A stretch of 64,000 nucleotides of DNA. Source: Terrimonas sp964445775. Lineage in GTDB: Bacteria > Bacteroidota > Bacteroidia > Chitinophagales > Chitinophagaceae. Under the pieces are notes generated by a model that did no database searches, had not been told where the DNA came from, and saw only the letters and a program-made list of their open reading frames with translations. Made by a program: the position numbers and the translations under genes. Below are positions 52,137-60,769 of this stretch, piece after piece (position 1 is the first letter of the stretch; every line of letters starts with the position of its first letter). The stretch covers positions 88,410 to 152,409 of the forward strand of contig CAYUMH010000002.1 in NCBI GenBank assembly GCA_964445775.1, given 5' to 3'.

Positions 52137-53336
52137 TTAATCCATCACTACTTTATCTTTAATAATATGGTACAGCTTAATGGTAAGCGCATGAAACAGC
52201 ATTTTACCATTGGCATTTCTTTCAATATAATAAGCGGCTTTATCCAGTTCTTCAATAATAGCTTCCTGCTGTTCAATGCCGGTAATTTTATTCAGGCGCA
52301 GGGCAAAATCTCTTTCATTATCGCTGGCGGCCACGGTTTGTCCCGCTTCGGCCAATACCCGCAGGCGCAGGCCCAGTTCCAGCAAATGATTAAAATAGCG
52401 TAAAAACTGTTTTTGCTTTTCCCGTCCGGCCTTGCTGATCTCGTCCACCCATTTTACCTGGGCTACAGGGCCGTTTTTCAAAATAGCATTCAGCCATTCC
52501 CGCAACAGGTCCTGCCAGTCCTCGTCGGCATGTTGTACCATGTGCAGGGCTTCGCGGTAATTGCCCTCGCTTATATTGGCTACCTGGCGTGCGGCCAGGG
52601 GCTCTGTTTTATGCCGGGTTACCAGGGCGTTTTCAATATCCACCATCTCCAGCATGGGCACTTTTACCAGCTGGCAGCGGCTCAGTATGGTTTGTAAGAT
52701 GGCTGCTTCGTTCTCCGCCACTAAAATGAAAAGTGTATTGGGTGGTGGTTCCTCTATCAGTTTCAGCAGTTTATTACCTTCATTACCCAGGTATTCGGGC
52801 ATCCACATAATGAGTATCTTATACTCGCTCTCAAAGCTTTTAAGGCTCAGTTTGCGGATAATTTCGTTACACTCATGGGCCGTTATATTACCCTGTTTAT
52901 TTTCAGCTCCAATAAACTGCAGCCAGTCGTACACATTCCCGTACGGGTAAGCGGCAACAAACTCCCGCCATTCGGTAATATAATCGGTGCTTAAGGGTGG
53001 GGTGCCTGGTTTTTTAGTCACAACCGGGTAGGCAAAATGAATATCCGGGTGTACCAGTTGCGCGGCTTTAACGCAGGCAGGGCAGGTGCCGCAGCTATCC
53101 TTTTTATCGGCAGTGGCCGGTTCGGGTTCATCACCAAATAAGGAGGGGCCTGCACTCACGCCTACACCATTTACTTTTTCGCATACCACGTATTGTGCCA
53201 GGGCCAGGGCCAAAGCCAGGGCGCCCGAGCCTTCCTTTCCTAAAAACAATAAGGCATGGGCCAGCCTGTTCTCCTGCATTAACTCAGGAAGTTCTTTCTT
53301 CAATACCGGCTGGCCAATAATATCTTTAAATTGCAT
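52137..53336 (-). CDS. holB: DNA polymerase III delta' subunit (HolB-like)
   Basis: A 399-residue AAA+ clamp-loader protein from the ATG at 53336 (MQFKDIIGQPVLKKELPE); an upstream open stretch lacks homology. Like other delta' subunits it lacks a standard Walker A (GKEGSGALALA) but keeps the zinc finger CGTCPAC and the LLKLIEEPPPNTLFIL and LSRCQ sensor segments. It opens the clamp with other loader subunits. Its 3' end lies 77 bp upstream of the pigment-type cluster on the same strand. Confidence 0.92.
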   Translation of the reverse strand: MQFKDIIGQPVLKKELPELMQENRLAHALLFLGKEGSGALALALALAQYVVCEKVNGVGVSAGPSLFGDEPEPATADKKDSCGTCPACVKAAQLVHPDIHFAYPVVTKKPGTPPLSTDYITEWREFVAAYPYGNVYDWLQFIGAENKQGNITAHECNEIIRKLSLKSFESEYKILIMWMPEYLGNEGNKLLKLIEEPPPNTLFILVAENEAAILQTILSRCQLVKVPMLEMVDIENALVTRHKTEPLAARQVANISEGNYREALHMVQHADEDWQDLLREWLNAILKNGPVAQVKWVDEISKAGREKQKQFLRYFNHLLELGLRLRVLAEAGQTVAASDNERDFALRLNKITGIEQQEAIIEELDKAAYYIERNANGKMLFHALTIKLYHIIKDKVVMD

Positions 53337-53610
53337 GAAGGGCAAAGATACGGATGTGCTTACTGATTTTATTACCGGAGACATACAGAAGGCGGCAAAC
53401 TGTCAATACACTGTTTTTTGTCCGGGGCTGTCAGCTGCAGTACTACTATCAACAGCAGTCCCCGCTTTCCGCTATACCCCGTTACTGCGTACGGGGTGCC
53501 GCTGCAATCGGGCAGTCTTTGGGCTTTATACATACAATAATTCATATTGATTTTACGATAATAGAAGGAATACAATCTGGTAGTTTTCAACGGGGCTTTT
53601 TTTAGCTATC
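53337..53610. repeat. Intergenic region with GGTGCCGCTGC repeat and hairpin
   Basis: No gene. Bases 53493-53515 match the repeat at 30455-30476. Just before it, ACCCCGT/ACGGGGT form a 7-bp stem with an 8-nt loop (53476-53497). Confidence 0.65.
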
Positions 53611-53640
53611 TTGTTTAGAATACCTTGTACCGGTAAATTG
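53611..53640 (+). promoter_or_regulatory. Promoter candidate for the 53652 operon
   Basis: TTG at 53611-53613, 20-bp spacer, TAAATTG at 53634-53640 (near match to TAnnTTTG), only 12 bp before the start codon. Confidence 0.4.
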
Positions 53641-53651
53641 TAAGTTTCACT

Positions 53652-54206
53652 ATGATAAAAACATTAACAATCATTGCACTATTGTTTTCGTCACTTGGGT
53701 ATGGACAGGTTACAAGTAAAGCTGTTTATAAAAATATTGAAGGTTTGACAATTGCAGACTCAGCTACCAGGAAAGATATTGTGGGGGATTTCTACCGGAG
53801 TGATGGTTTTGGTGGTTATAATTTTCAGCTCGACTCAAATATGACATTTCGCAAAATAGACTTTAGTTGTTTGGCGACTTTTACGGCTGATAGCGGTTCC
53901 TGGAAAATTAAAAATCACAATACCCTTGTTCTACAATCAAAAGAAACAACGCTTTATTTTGACATTGTTCAATTTGGGGGTTTTTACTTTTTTATTCTGC
54001 CCAAACAAAGACAACAGTTTATAAACGATTTACAATTGGCAAGTAATCAATTTAAAGATATCCGGCCTTTCTATCACGAAAACATGGTATACACCAAAGA
54101 ATACTTAGTCAGATTTAGCTTGATGAAAAAATATTATGTAAAAGAAATTGAGGATATGGTCGACACTGTAAAACAAACAAATACAACCGCTCCATTGAAT
54201 GAGTAA
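53652..54206 (+). CDS. Secreted hypothetical protein
   Basis: A 184-residue protein with a signal peptide (MIKTLTIIALLFSSLGYGQ) and a beta-rich mature domain (GDFYRSDGFGGYNFQLDSNM, TADSGSWKIKNHNTLVLQS). The GSW...IKN...LVL strand pattern resembles small lipocalin-like secreted domains of Bacteroidota. Function unknown. It overlaps the Crp-type regulator gene by 8 bp, so both are in one operon. Confidence 0.7.
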   Translation: MIKTLTIIALLFSSLGYGQVTSKAVYKNIEGLTIADSATRKDIVGDFYRSDGFGGYNFQLDSNMTFRKIDFSCLATFTADSGSWKIKNHNTLVLQSKETTLYFDIVQFGGFYFFILPKQRQQFINDLQLASNQFKDIRPFYHENMVYTKEYLVRFSLMKKYYVKEIEDMVDTVKQTNTTAPLNE

Positions 54207-54771
54207 GATATTACGCCAGCAAATAGAAAAAATTACGCCGCTTTCCGATAAAGAGTTTGACTATATACTGTCGCATTTCACTGAAAGGAAATTCAGGAAA
54301 CGCCAGTTTTTAGTGCAAAGCGGGCAGGCTGTGATATTTGATTATTTCATTCGGAGTGGTTGTCTGAAATCCTACCATACCGACAATGATGGCAAAATTC
54401 ATATCATACAGTTTGGCATGCCCGACTGGTGGATAACAGATTACCAGGCCTATTATAACCAAACAATTGCCACCATTGATATTGATTGCATTGAAGATAC
54501 CGAAGTGCTTTGCCTCTCGCACGATAACAGGGAGAAATTATGTTCGGAACTGCATAAAATTGAACATTTTTTCAGGAAGAAAACCAATACCCGCAATGTT
54601 GCCTTACAACAACGCATACTTTCGCTGATGAGTAATAATGCAAAAGAACGGTACGACAGGCTTTTGGAACAATATCCCCAGCTTTTTCAAAAAGTACCTA
54701 AACATTTAATAGCTTCTTACCTGGGGGTTAGCAGGGAAACGCTTAGCCGTTTCAACTCCTCTTCAAAATAA
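54199..54771 (+). CDS. Crp/Fnr-family transcription regulator
   Basis: A 190-residue regulator: N-terminal cyclic-nucleotide-binding-like beta-roll (about 15-120, FRKRQFLVQSGQAVIFDYFI, GKIHIIQFGMPDWW) and C-terminal helix-turn-helix (KHLIASYLGVSRETLSRFN). The recognition helix SRETLSR keeps the Arg-Glu...Arg positions of E. coli CRP. No cysteine cluster for an FNR iron-sulfur centre. The cNMP pocket residues are not typical, so ligand binding is doubtful. A Crp-like site follows its stop codon. Confidence 0.9.
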   Translation: MSKILRQQIEKITPLSDKEFDYILSHFTERKFRKRQFLVQSGQAVIFDYFIRSGCLKSYHTDNDGKIHIIQFGMPDWWITDYQAYYNQTIATIDIDCIEDTEVLCLSHDNREKLCSELHKIEHFFRKKTNTRNVALQQRILSLMSNNAKERYDRLLEQYPQLFQKVPKHLIASYLGVSRETLSRFNSSSK

Positions 54772-54787
54772 TGTGACCTACCTCACA
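54772..54787. promoter_or_regulatory. Crp-type operator TGTGA-N6-TCACA
   Basis: TGTGA (54772-54776), CCTACC, TCACA (54783-54787): both half-sites perfect with CRP spacing, directly after the stop codon of the Crp-like gene and 79 bp before the YceI start. A second inverted repeat (AACTGTG 54792-54798 / CACAGTT 54822-54828) lies in the same gap. Confidence 0.7.
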
Positions 54788-54866
54788 TTAAAACTGTGCG
54801 GTATGTCATTTTCTATCATCACACAGTTATCGAGCTTCGTACCATCATTTTTAAACTTTAAAAACA

Positions 54867-55391
54867 ATGGTAACATTTCAAATTCAACAGGCAAGTAGTA
54901 CCGTAAACTGGACAGGCAAAAAAGTATTGGGTTTACATACCGGCAGCATCAATATAGAAAGTGGTTTTCTCGAACTTACCGATGGCATCATTACAAGTGG
55001 GGAAATTGTTATTGATATGACCTCGATTGTAATCAGCGATATTGAAGACCCTAAAACGAATAATGAATTTTTAGGTCATCTGCAAAATGACGATTTTTTT
55101 TCAGTGGACAAATTTAAAACAGCCAAACTGGTTGTTACAAGTGCTGCTCAAAAAGAACCTGGTCGCTTTTTAGTAAACGGCAATCTTACTATTAAAGATA
55201 TTACGCACCCTGTCAGCTTTTATACAAGTGTTGAAGTGTTTACTGATTTTTTACACGCTATGGGCGAAGTTGTTATTGACAGAACCAGGTACAATATTCG
55301 TTACGGATCAGGAAAGTTTATTGACAATCTTGGCGATAAACTGATTTATGATGAATTCGTTCTTCAATTTAAACTGATAGGTCAAGCTTAA
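54867..55391 (+). CDS. YceI-like protein
   Basis: A 174-residue protein without signal peptide, matching the YceI lipocalin-like fold: SSTVNWTGKKVLGLHTGSIN, GEIVIDMTSI, then HLQNDDFFSVDKFKTAKLVV, NGNLTIKDITHPV and FVLQFKLIG. YceI proteins bind polyisoprenoid-type lipids. In Bacteroidota cytoplasmic versions are common next to redox or isoprenoid genes. A probable operon partner is the nitronate monooxygenase gene 88 bp downstream. Probably controlled by the preceding Crp-type site. Confidence 0.9.
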   Translation: MVTFQIQQASSTVNWTGKKVLGLHTGSINIESGFLELTDGIITSGEIVIDMTSIVISDIEDPKTNNEFLGHLQNDDFFSVDKFKTAKLVVTSAAQKEPGRFLVNGNLTIKDITHPVSFYTSVEVFTDFLHAMGEVVIDRTRYNIRYGSGKFIDNLGDKLIYDEFVLQFKLIGQA

Positions 55392-55424
55392 AATGAACAG
55401 GCGAAAAATAGTGTATTAAACAAT

Positions 55425-55450
55425 ATATCAGTCATCTCATTGACTGATAT
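55425..55450. promoter_or_regulatory. Perfect 10-bp hairpin before the nitronate monooxygenase gene
   Basis: ATATCAGTCA-TCTCAT-TGACTGATAT, no T-run after it, 29 bp before the start codon at 55480. It could be an operator or a leader hairpin. Confidence 0.6.
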
Positions 55451-55479
55451 TCTAAATCTATCACTCAAAAAAAAAGAAC

Positions 55480-56556
55480 ATGTGGCATAAAACAAAATTC
55501 ACAAAATTATTGGGTATAGATCTCCCGATAGTTCAGGGTCCCTTCGGAGGAGGTTTGTCGTCGGTAAGTCTTACCAGTACCGTTTCAAATGCAGGCGCTT
55601 TAGGCTCTTTTGGTGCACAACCTTTCTCTGCAAAAGAAATTATTGATGCCTGTTATGAAATTAAAAAACATACCCTGAAGCCTTTCAATATTAATTTATG
55701 GGTGAATGACCGTGACAGTCGTTTAAGCAGTTTTGGCGATAATGATTATGAACAACTAACGGCACTGTTTACACCCTATTTTAACGAACTTGGTTTACCT
55801 ATACCCGAAAGGCCGACAGACCTGGGTGCAAAGTTTGAAGAACAGGTTGAAGCTATATTTGAAGCCAAACCGGCAGTCTTTAGTTTTGTGTATGGTATTC
55901 CCTCGCAACATATTTTAGAGAAATGTAGAACACTCGGGATAAAAACCGTTGGTACGGCTACTACGGTTGATGAAGCAATTGCCTTAGAACAGGCAGGTGT
56001 TGATGCTATCGTTGCCACAGGATTTGAAGCCGGCGGACACAGGGTATCCTTTTTAAAACCAGCCGAGGAATCATTAACGGGTACATTCGCTCTTATTCCA
56101 CAGGTAGCTGATAATGTAAAAATACCTATCATCGCGGCGGGAGGGATAGCCGATGCAAGAGGAATACAGGCCGCATTTGCTTTAGGTGCCGATGCCGTGC
56201 AAATGGGTACCGCTTTTTTAGCAACGGAACAATCAAATGCGTCGCAGGATCATAAAGACAAGCTGTTTACCCCTGATGCAAAATACACTACCCTCACAAA
56301 GGTATTTACAGGCAGGCTTTCAAGAGGTATACGCAACAGGTTAACGGAAGAATTGAAACATTATGAAGACCAGCTGGCCCCCTACCCTTTACAAGGTAAA
56401 TTTATGGGCTATTTAAAAGCTTATCCGGCAACCGCCGATTCTAACCCGGACTTTAAATCATATTGGGCAGGACAAACAGCAGCTTTACTGAAACACAAAG
56501 ACGCAAGAACCTTAATAGCAACTTTGGTAGCCGAAATGAATAAAAAGACCTCTTAA
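55480..56556 (+). CDS. Nitronate monooxygenase (2-nitropropane dioxygenase-like)
   Basis: A 358-residue FMN TIM-barrel enzyme. N-terminal PIVQGPFGGGLSS, then ATGFEAGGHRVSF (His near the active site) and AAGGIADARGIQAAFALGAD with GTAFLATEQS (FMN-phosphate loop). Class I family members oxidise alkyl nitronates or related compounds. Length is typical. It follows the YceI gene and is probably in the same operon, so a detoxification or stress role is likely. Confidence 0.92.
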   Translation: MWHKTKFTKLLGIDLPIVQGPFGGGLSSVSLTSTVSNAGALGSFGAQPFSAKEIIDACYEIKKHTLKPFNINLWVNDRDSRLSSFGDNDYEQLTALFTPYFNELGLPIPERPTDLGAKFEEQVEAIFEAKPAVFSFVYGIPSQHILEKCRTLGIKTVGTATTVDEAIALEQAGVDAIVATGFEAGGHRVSFLKPAEESLTGTFALIPQVADNVKIPIIAAGGIADARGIQAAFALGADAVQMGTAFLATEQSNASQDHKDKLFTPDAKYTTLTKVFTGRLSRGIRNRLTEELKHYEDQLAPYPLQGKFMGYLKAYPATADSNPDFKSYWAGQTAALLKHKDARTLIATLVAEMNKKTS

Positions 56557-56816
56557 ATAAGCGCCGGCCGCGAACAATGGCTTTACCTCAGGCGGGCAAC
56601 ATTACCCGCATAAGCTTTACTGCATTTACAGGTAAACTTAGTTCCAACCTGGGTAAGGACCAGTCAGTGTTGTAATACTTTCCTTTTCCGGAAAACAAAA
56701 AAGGAGCAAAAAACGGTCAACCAATTTCCTTCAAAATTGTTGTACCTGCACAAAACTTACTTTAAAGTATTTCGGGGCAAAAGCAGGCGATTACGCCTAC
56801 TTTTGCTTTTCTCATT
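56557..56816. promoter_or_regulatory. Intergenic region with weak promoter candidate
   Basis: No gene seen. TACTTTTG at 56798-56805 fits TAnnTTTG and lies 12 bp before the MFS start, but no good -33 element is visible 19-21 bp upstream. Confidence 0.35.
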
Positions 56817-58022
56817 ATGAAAACAACACAGATCAACAAAACCTTCCTCATCATACTTTTAGGTATACTGGCAGCCCTCGGTCCTTTTTCTATTGATATG
56901 TACCTGCCCGGCTTTAGCCAGATTGCTGCAGCCATGGGCACCGATGAACACCAGGTGGCTTTTACCCTTACCTCCTACTTTATTGGCATTTCCATAGGGC
57001 AGCTGATCTATGGGCCGGTGGTAGATAAATACGGTCGTAAAAAACCGTTGCTGGCCGGTTTATTCATTTATATACTGGCTGCCCTCGGTTGCGCTTTTTC
57101 GCAAACCATCGACAGTATGATCGTCATGCGTTTTTTGCAGGCCCTGGGCGGTTGTGTGGGCATGGTAGCCTCCAATGCCATTATCAGTGATGTGTATGAA
57201 AAAGAAAGAATGGCCAAAGCCTTTTCGCTGATCATGCTGGTAATGGGTGTAGCACCTTTAATTGCACCCAGCATCGGCAGTATGTTGCTGGAAAAAGCTA
57301 ACTGGTCCTTTATTTTTCTTTTCCTGGCGGCCTTTGCCACCCTTGTCAGCTTACTTATTTATTTCTTTCTGCCCGAAACCAATAGGTTTATGAGCACCGG
57401 TAAACTGCGTATCAGCGAAGTGCGGCAAAATTATTTGACCGTATTAAAGAACCGTACCTTTTTATTATATACTATTACCGGCAGCCTGTCTATGGCCATC
57501 CTGTTTGCTTATATCACTTCTTCGTCCTTTGTTTTTCAAACATTCTACGGGTTGGATAAAGCTACTTTTTCGGTCATATTCGCCATTAATGCAGCCGGGC
57601 TTATTACAGGCAGTTCTTTAAACGGACTGGCTACCAAAAAAGTCTATTTTTTAAAGATCGCTGCCATTGCTACCCGTGTTTTATGTGTTATTATCACCAT
57701 ATTGTTAGCCGTTTTATTAACGGTACCAACGGTTGATTACAGGGTATTGGTAGCCGGTATTTTTTCTATCCTGTTTTTAACCGGCTTTATTAACCCCAAT
57801 GTGATGGCTGCCTCTTTATCGCCCTTTAAACACAATGCGGGGGTAGCTTCTGCATTAGGCGGCGCTTTACGTATGGGCGCCGGCGCTTTGGTGGCAGCAG
57901 CCATCGGTGCTTTCCAGGGCGATACACCCAATACCCTGTTCATTACCATTTTTGTGCTGGCCTTCTTGAGTGTTATTCTTTTACGTTTAGCCCCGGCATT
58001 GGATTTTAGCAAATCAACATAA
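56817..58022 (+). CDS. Bcr/CflA-family multidrug efflux transporter (MFS)
   Basis: A 401-residue membrane protein with 12 predicted helices. The DHA1 pattern is clear: GPFSIDMYLPGF in helix 1, QLIYGPVVDKYGRKKPLLAG (motif A) between helices 2 and 3, and FLQALGGCVGMVASNAII with motif C-like LIAPSIGSMLLE. Bcr/CflA proteins export drugs or sulfonamides with proton antiport. It stands alone before a strong terminator. Confidence 0.9.
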   Translation: MKTTQINKTFLIILLGILAALGPFSIDMYLPGFSQIAAAMGTDEHQVAFTLTSYFIGISIGQLIYGPVVDKYGRKKPLLAGLFIYILAALGCAFSQTIDSMIVMRFLQALGGCVGMVASNAIISDVYEKERMAKAFSLIMLVMGVAPLIAPSIGSMLLEKANWSFIFLFLAAFATLVSLLIYFFLPETNRFMSTGKLRISEVRQNYLTVLKNRTFLLYTITGSLSMAILFAYITSSSFVFQTFYGLDKATFSVIFAINAAGLITGSSLNGLATKKVYFLKIAAIATRVLCVIITILLAVLLTVPTVDYRVLVAGIFSILFLTGFINPNVMAASLSPFKHNAGVASALGGALRMGAGALVAAAIGAFQGDTPNTLFITIFVLAFLSVILLRLAPALDFSKST

Positions 58023-58044
58023 AACAACAGGTCCTGTTATAAAT

Positions 58045-58077
58045 AAAAAAAACGGAGCTACGAGCTCCGTTTTTTTT
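58045..58077. terminator. Bidirectional terminator
   Basis: Stem AACGGAGCT-ACG-AGCTCCGTT extended by A/T runs to about 15 bp, between the MFS gene and the converging SIMPL gene, whose stop codon overlaps its end. Confidence 0.9.
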
Positions 58078-58768
58078 ATTTGATCTTAAAGCGGGTAAAC
58101 ACTTTATACTGTAATTTGATCGGTTTTATTTCCAGGAAATCCTCTCCTTCATTTATATAATCAGCACTTAGCGTAGTATTCGCTACCATATTCACCCTGT
58201 ATGGCATATAGGTTTCATCCATTTCCCTGATCACTAAAGGTTTGTCAATAGTTTCACCAATAGCCGCTAACATATTGGTGGCTTTTTGTTTGGCAGCTTT
58301 AATAGCCATCAGTTTTACTTCCTGCCTGTACTCCTCAATTTTAGAGTGGCTCAACTCTACAATGCGTGCATCCTTGATCTGTATTTCATCAAATATGGCA
58401 AAAGCCTTATAAGCCTGTTCGGCGCTGTTTACTTTTAAAATGTACTCCTTTTGGTTAATCACATCCTTGTTTTTACGGGATATTTTTTCGTAACTCGCAT
58501 TTGCATTCTGTAATACCAGTTTACTCAACTCAATACCACTGGCCTTTAGTTTAGCTTTCAGGGCCTCTTCCAGCTCTTTAATGGTGGTCCTGTTTTTTTC
58601 GGCTGTTTCCTGTAATACAATGCGGATAGAAATTTCATCCGGCGCTATTTCCTTTTCCGCAGTACCGGTTACTTCAATATGAGGTGTACCATCTACTTCT
58701 GACTGAGCAGTATTTTGTGCTACGGCAAAGAAGGGTAACAATAATAATAGGCTGAATAACTTTTTCAT
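58076..58768 (-). CDS. SIMPL-domain (DUF541) secreted protein
   Basis: A 230-residue protein with a signal peptide (MKKLFSLLLLLPFFAVAQ). The SIMPL/DUF541 fold starts HIEVTGTAEKEIAPDEISIR, with SYEKISRKNKDVINQKEYIL and the central helix EYRQEVKLMAIKAAKQKATN. Family members are periplasmic oligomers of unknown role. Length typical. Confidence 0.9.
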   Translation of the reverse strand: MKKLFSLLLLLPFFAVAQNTAQSEVDGTPHIEVTGTAEKEIAPDEISIRIVLQETAEKNRTTIKELEEALKAKLKASGIELSKLVLQNANASYEKISRKNKDVINQKEYILKVNSAEQAYKAFAIFDEIQIKDARIVELSHSKIEEYRQEVKLMAIKAAKQKATNMLAAIGETIDKPLVIREMDETYMPYRVNMVANTTLSADYINEGEDFLEIKPIKLQYKVFTRFKIK

Positions 58769-59207
58769 GTTTTAATAATTTTAATCTGTTCAAAAATATA
58801 CCCTTTTCTGCTGCAATGTTAACGCTTGCGCTAATCAGGTTTCGTTGTATAGATGTGCCACTGTTTTTTATTACACAATCATAACTCATTGATTATTTAT
58901 AAAGTATTGTTAAAGGGAATGATAAGCCGGAGAGCGTTTGTTACCCGTTGCCGGAGGCTAAGGATCTGTAGCAGCCGGCGCCACATTCAGGCCTATGGCA
59001 GATTTTTTAATGAGCAGGAAACGTACACGGTCGAAAGTTGAACGAACACTTATTTCCTGTATCATATAAGCTGTTTATAAGGCTGACTGAAAAAAAATGA
59101 ATGTCATAATATGTTTTCAACTGTTGTACCTTACACCGGTTTGCATTCGGGGTTAATCTGTTTAAACGCAACGCCCGAACGACTGCAGTAATTAAAAGTG
59201 TAATACA
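58769..59207. other. Intergenic region without recognised content
   Basis: A 439-bp gap. Short frames exist (one of 40 codons from 58919) but without recognisable sequence. No strong repeat or terminator. It may hold a decayed gene, but I see nothing I can name. Confidence 0.4.
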
Positions 59208-59840
59208 ATGACAGGAATTATAAACTTAGAGACATTTATCCTTACGGCAATTATTGTTGTAATAACGCCGGGAATAGATACCATAATGGTTTTAACAAGA
59301 AGCATCTCTAAAGGTAAACAAGCAGGACTTTATTCGGCCCTGGGTGTTAGCTTAGGGTTGATTTTCCATACCTGTGCTGTAACGCTGGGGTTATCTTTAA
59401 TTATTGCAAAATCGGCTGTCGCTTTTAGTATCATTAAGTATTTGGGCGCTGCTTATTTAATTTATATTGGTATAAAATCTTTACTGGATAAAAGCCGGCA
59501 GGTAGAGTTAAAAGAAACAGAAATTAAAGTGAAAGGGATGAGAAATATGTTTTTAACCGCTTTTCTGAGCGATGTTTTAAATCCAAAAATTGCCATATTT
59601 TTCCTGGCCTTTTTACCGCAGTTCATAAGCTCCACAGCAATAAATAATCCACTTCCATATTTTTTACTGGGGCTTATTATGTTTTTAATTACCCTTACCT
59701 GGTGTGCATTTTTAGCTATGATGGGTAGCCGGGTTGCAAAACTTTTCAACAAAAATAAAAATGCCGAAAGATGGATGAATAAGGCTTCAGGAGTTGTGTT
59801 CATTATATTGGGACTGAAAGTTGCACTGACTAAAAAGTAG
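59208..59840 (+). CDS. LysE-family amino-acid exporter
   Basis: A 210-residue membrane protein with about six helices and the LysE/RhtB signature: VVITPGIDTIMVLTRSIS near the N-terminus and GVSLGLIFHTCAVTLGLS, then FLSDVLNPKIAIFFLAFLPQF. Family members export amino acids or related small molecules. No LysR-type regulator gene is adjacent. Confidence 0.92.
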   Translation: MTGIINLETFILTAIIVVITPGIDTIMVLTRSISKGKQAGLYSALGVSLGLIFHTCAVTLGLSLIIAKSAVAFSIIKYLGAAYLIYIGIKSLLDKSRQVELKETEIKVKGMRNMFLTAFLSDVLNPKIAIFFLAFLPQFISSTAINNPLPYFLLGLIMFLITLTWCAFLAMMGSRVAKLFNKNKNAERWMNKASGVVFIILGLKVALTKK

Positions 59841-59989
59841 AAAGAAATAGACGTATAGATGTAAAAGAAAATATAAAGGCTATCAGGTTTTGTAGCACCG
59901 TTAACCCCGCAGCTTTTGGGCACCATGCTGACTTCAGTAATTTACGCTTCTAAGTAACCGGTTATATTTTCCTGCCTGTAACAGCTTTG

Positions 59990-60055
59990 CAATACCCTGA
60001 TATAATCAGGGCAGATTTTCCTTGGTGCAAGTCGCCCTTCGGAAGACTTGCGCCA
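59990..60055. repeat. Two intergenic hairpins (REP-like)
   Basis: CCCTGAT-ATA-ATCAGGG (59995-60011) and GGTGCAAGTC / GACTTGCGCC with one mismatch (60024-60054). Neither ends in a T-run. The layout is like that of the double-hairpin repeat at 959, with different sequence. Confidence 0.6.
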
Positions 60056-60127
60056 GCTTCAGTATTAACATTAAATGAAATAAAAAAATAAAGCAGCAGC
60101 GTGTACATAATAAATGTCAATAGTGTT

Positions 60128-60733
60128 ATGAACAAACTATTATTAACTGTGAGCATAATGATCGTTGTTACAAATCTTACAGCTCAAAACAAATTATATA
60201 TTTCCGGCGGGGCAAATATCAGCAGCTTTAAAAAAGAAGGGGCAGGTATAAATAATTACGTAAGGGAATTTAATCCGGGGTTTCAACTGGGCATTAGCTA
60301 CCAGCAATATAAAAAAGCTAAACCAGGTTTTTTCGCCGCATCGGCACAACTGGTTATGTTGGCGGTTAAATATGACCGGTTTTATGTTGATGCCGGCAAA
60401 CAAAAAAACAGCCGGCCAATATACCTGCAACTTTCCCCAAATATTGGGTTAAGGAGTAACCTGTTTAAAAACATGGGATTATACGGTACCATAGGCGCTT
60501 ATGTAAACGTATTGGCCAATTTTCAAAAAAGTTTTAATTATGTAAATGCGGGATTAAGCGGATCCGCAGGAATAGACCTTAGCCCTAAATGGCAGATAGC
60601 CGGAGATTATTTATTTGGCTTTACTGATCTGTTATCCGGTAAAGAAGGCCCGGCCCATGAACTGTATGTAAGAAGCATACAATTAAGTTTACGGTATAAA
60701 GTCTTTGAAAAGGGCAATAAAAAAGCGTTTTAA
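60128..60733 (+). CDS. Outer-membrane beta-barrel (PorT-like) protein
   Basis: A 201-residue protein started at the ATG at 60128, which gives the signal peptide MNKLLLTVSIMIVVTNLTAQ. The remainder is an 8-strand-type barrel (KLYISGGANISSF, FQLGISYQQYK, PIYLQLSPNIGLRSNLFK, SIQLSLRYKVFEKG). No ligand or function can be named. The stop codon lies inside the terminator stem. Confidence 0.8.
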   Translation: MNKLLLTVSIMIVVTNLTAQNKLYISGGANISSFKKEGAGINNYVREFNPGFQLGISYQQYKKAKPGFFAASAQLVMLAVKYDRFYVDAGKQKNSRPIYLQLSPNIGLRSNLFKNMGLYGTIGAYVNVLANFQKSFNYVNAGLSGSAGIDLSPKWQIAGDYLFGFTDLLSGKEGPAHELYVRSIQLSLRYKVFEKGNKKAF

Positions 60734-60750
60734 TATTTAAAACGCTTTTT
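60720..60750. terminator. Bidirectional terminator overlapping the 3' end of the barrel gene
   Basis: A perfect 14-bp stem AAAAAGCGTTTTAA with complement and 3-nt loop, so the TAA stop is part of the stem. It also serves the converging glutathione peroxidase gene. Confidence 0.88.
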
Positions 60751-60769
60751 ACAAATATCATTTAACTGA

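Noticed and set aside
58919..59041. 40-codon frame MISRRAFVTRC
   Set aside because: No domain, no signal, and no start context; kept as unnamed intergenic region.
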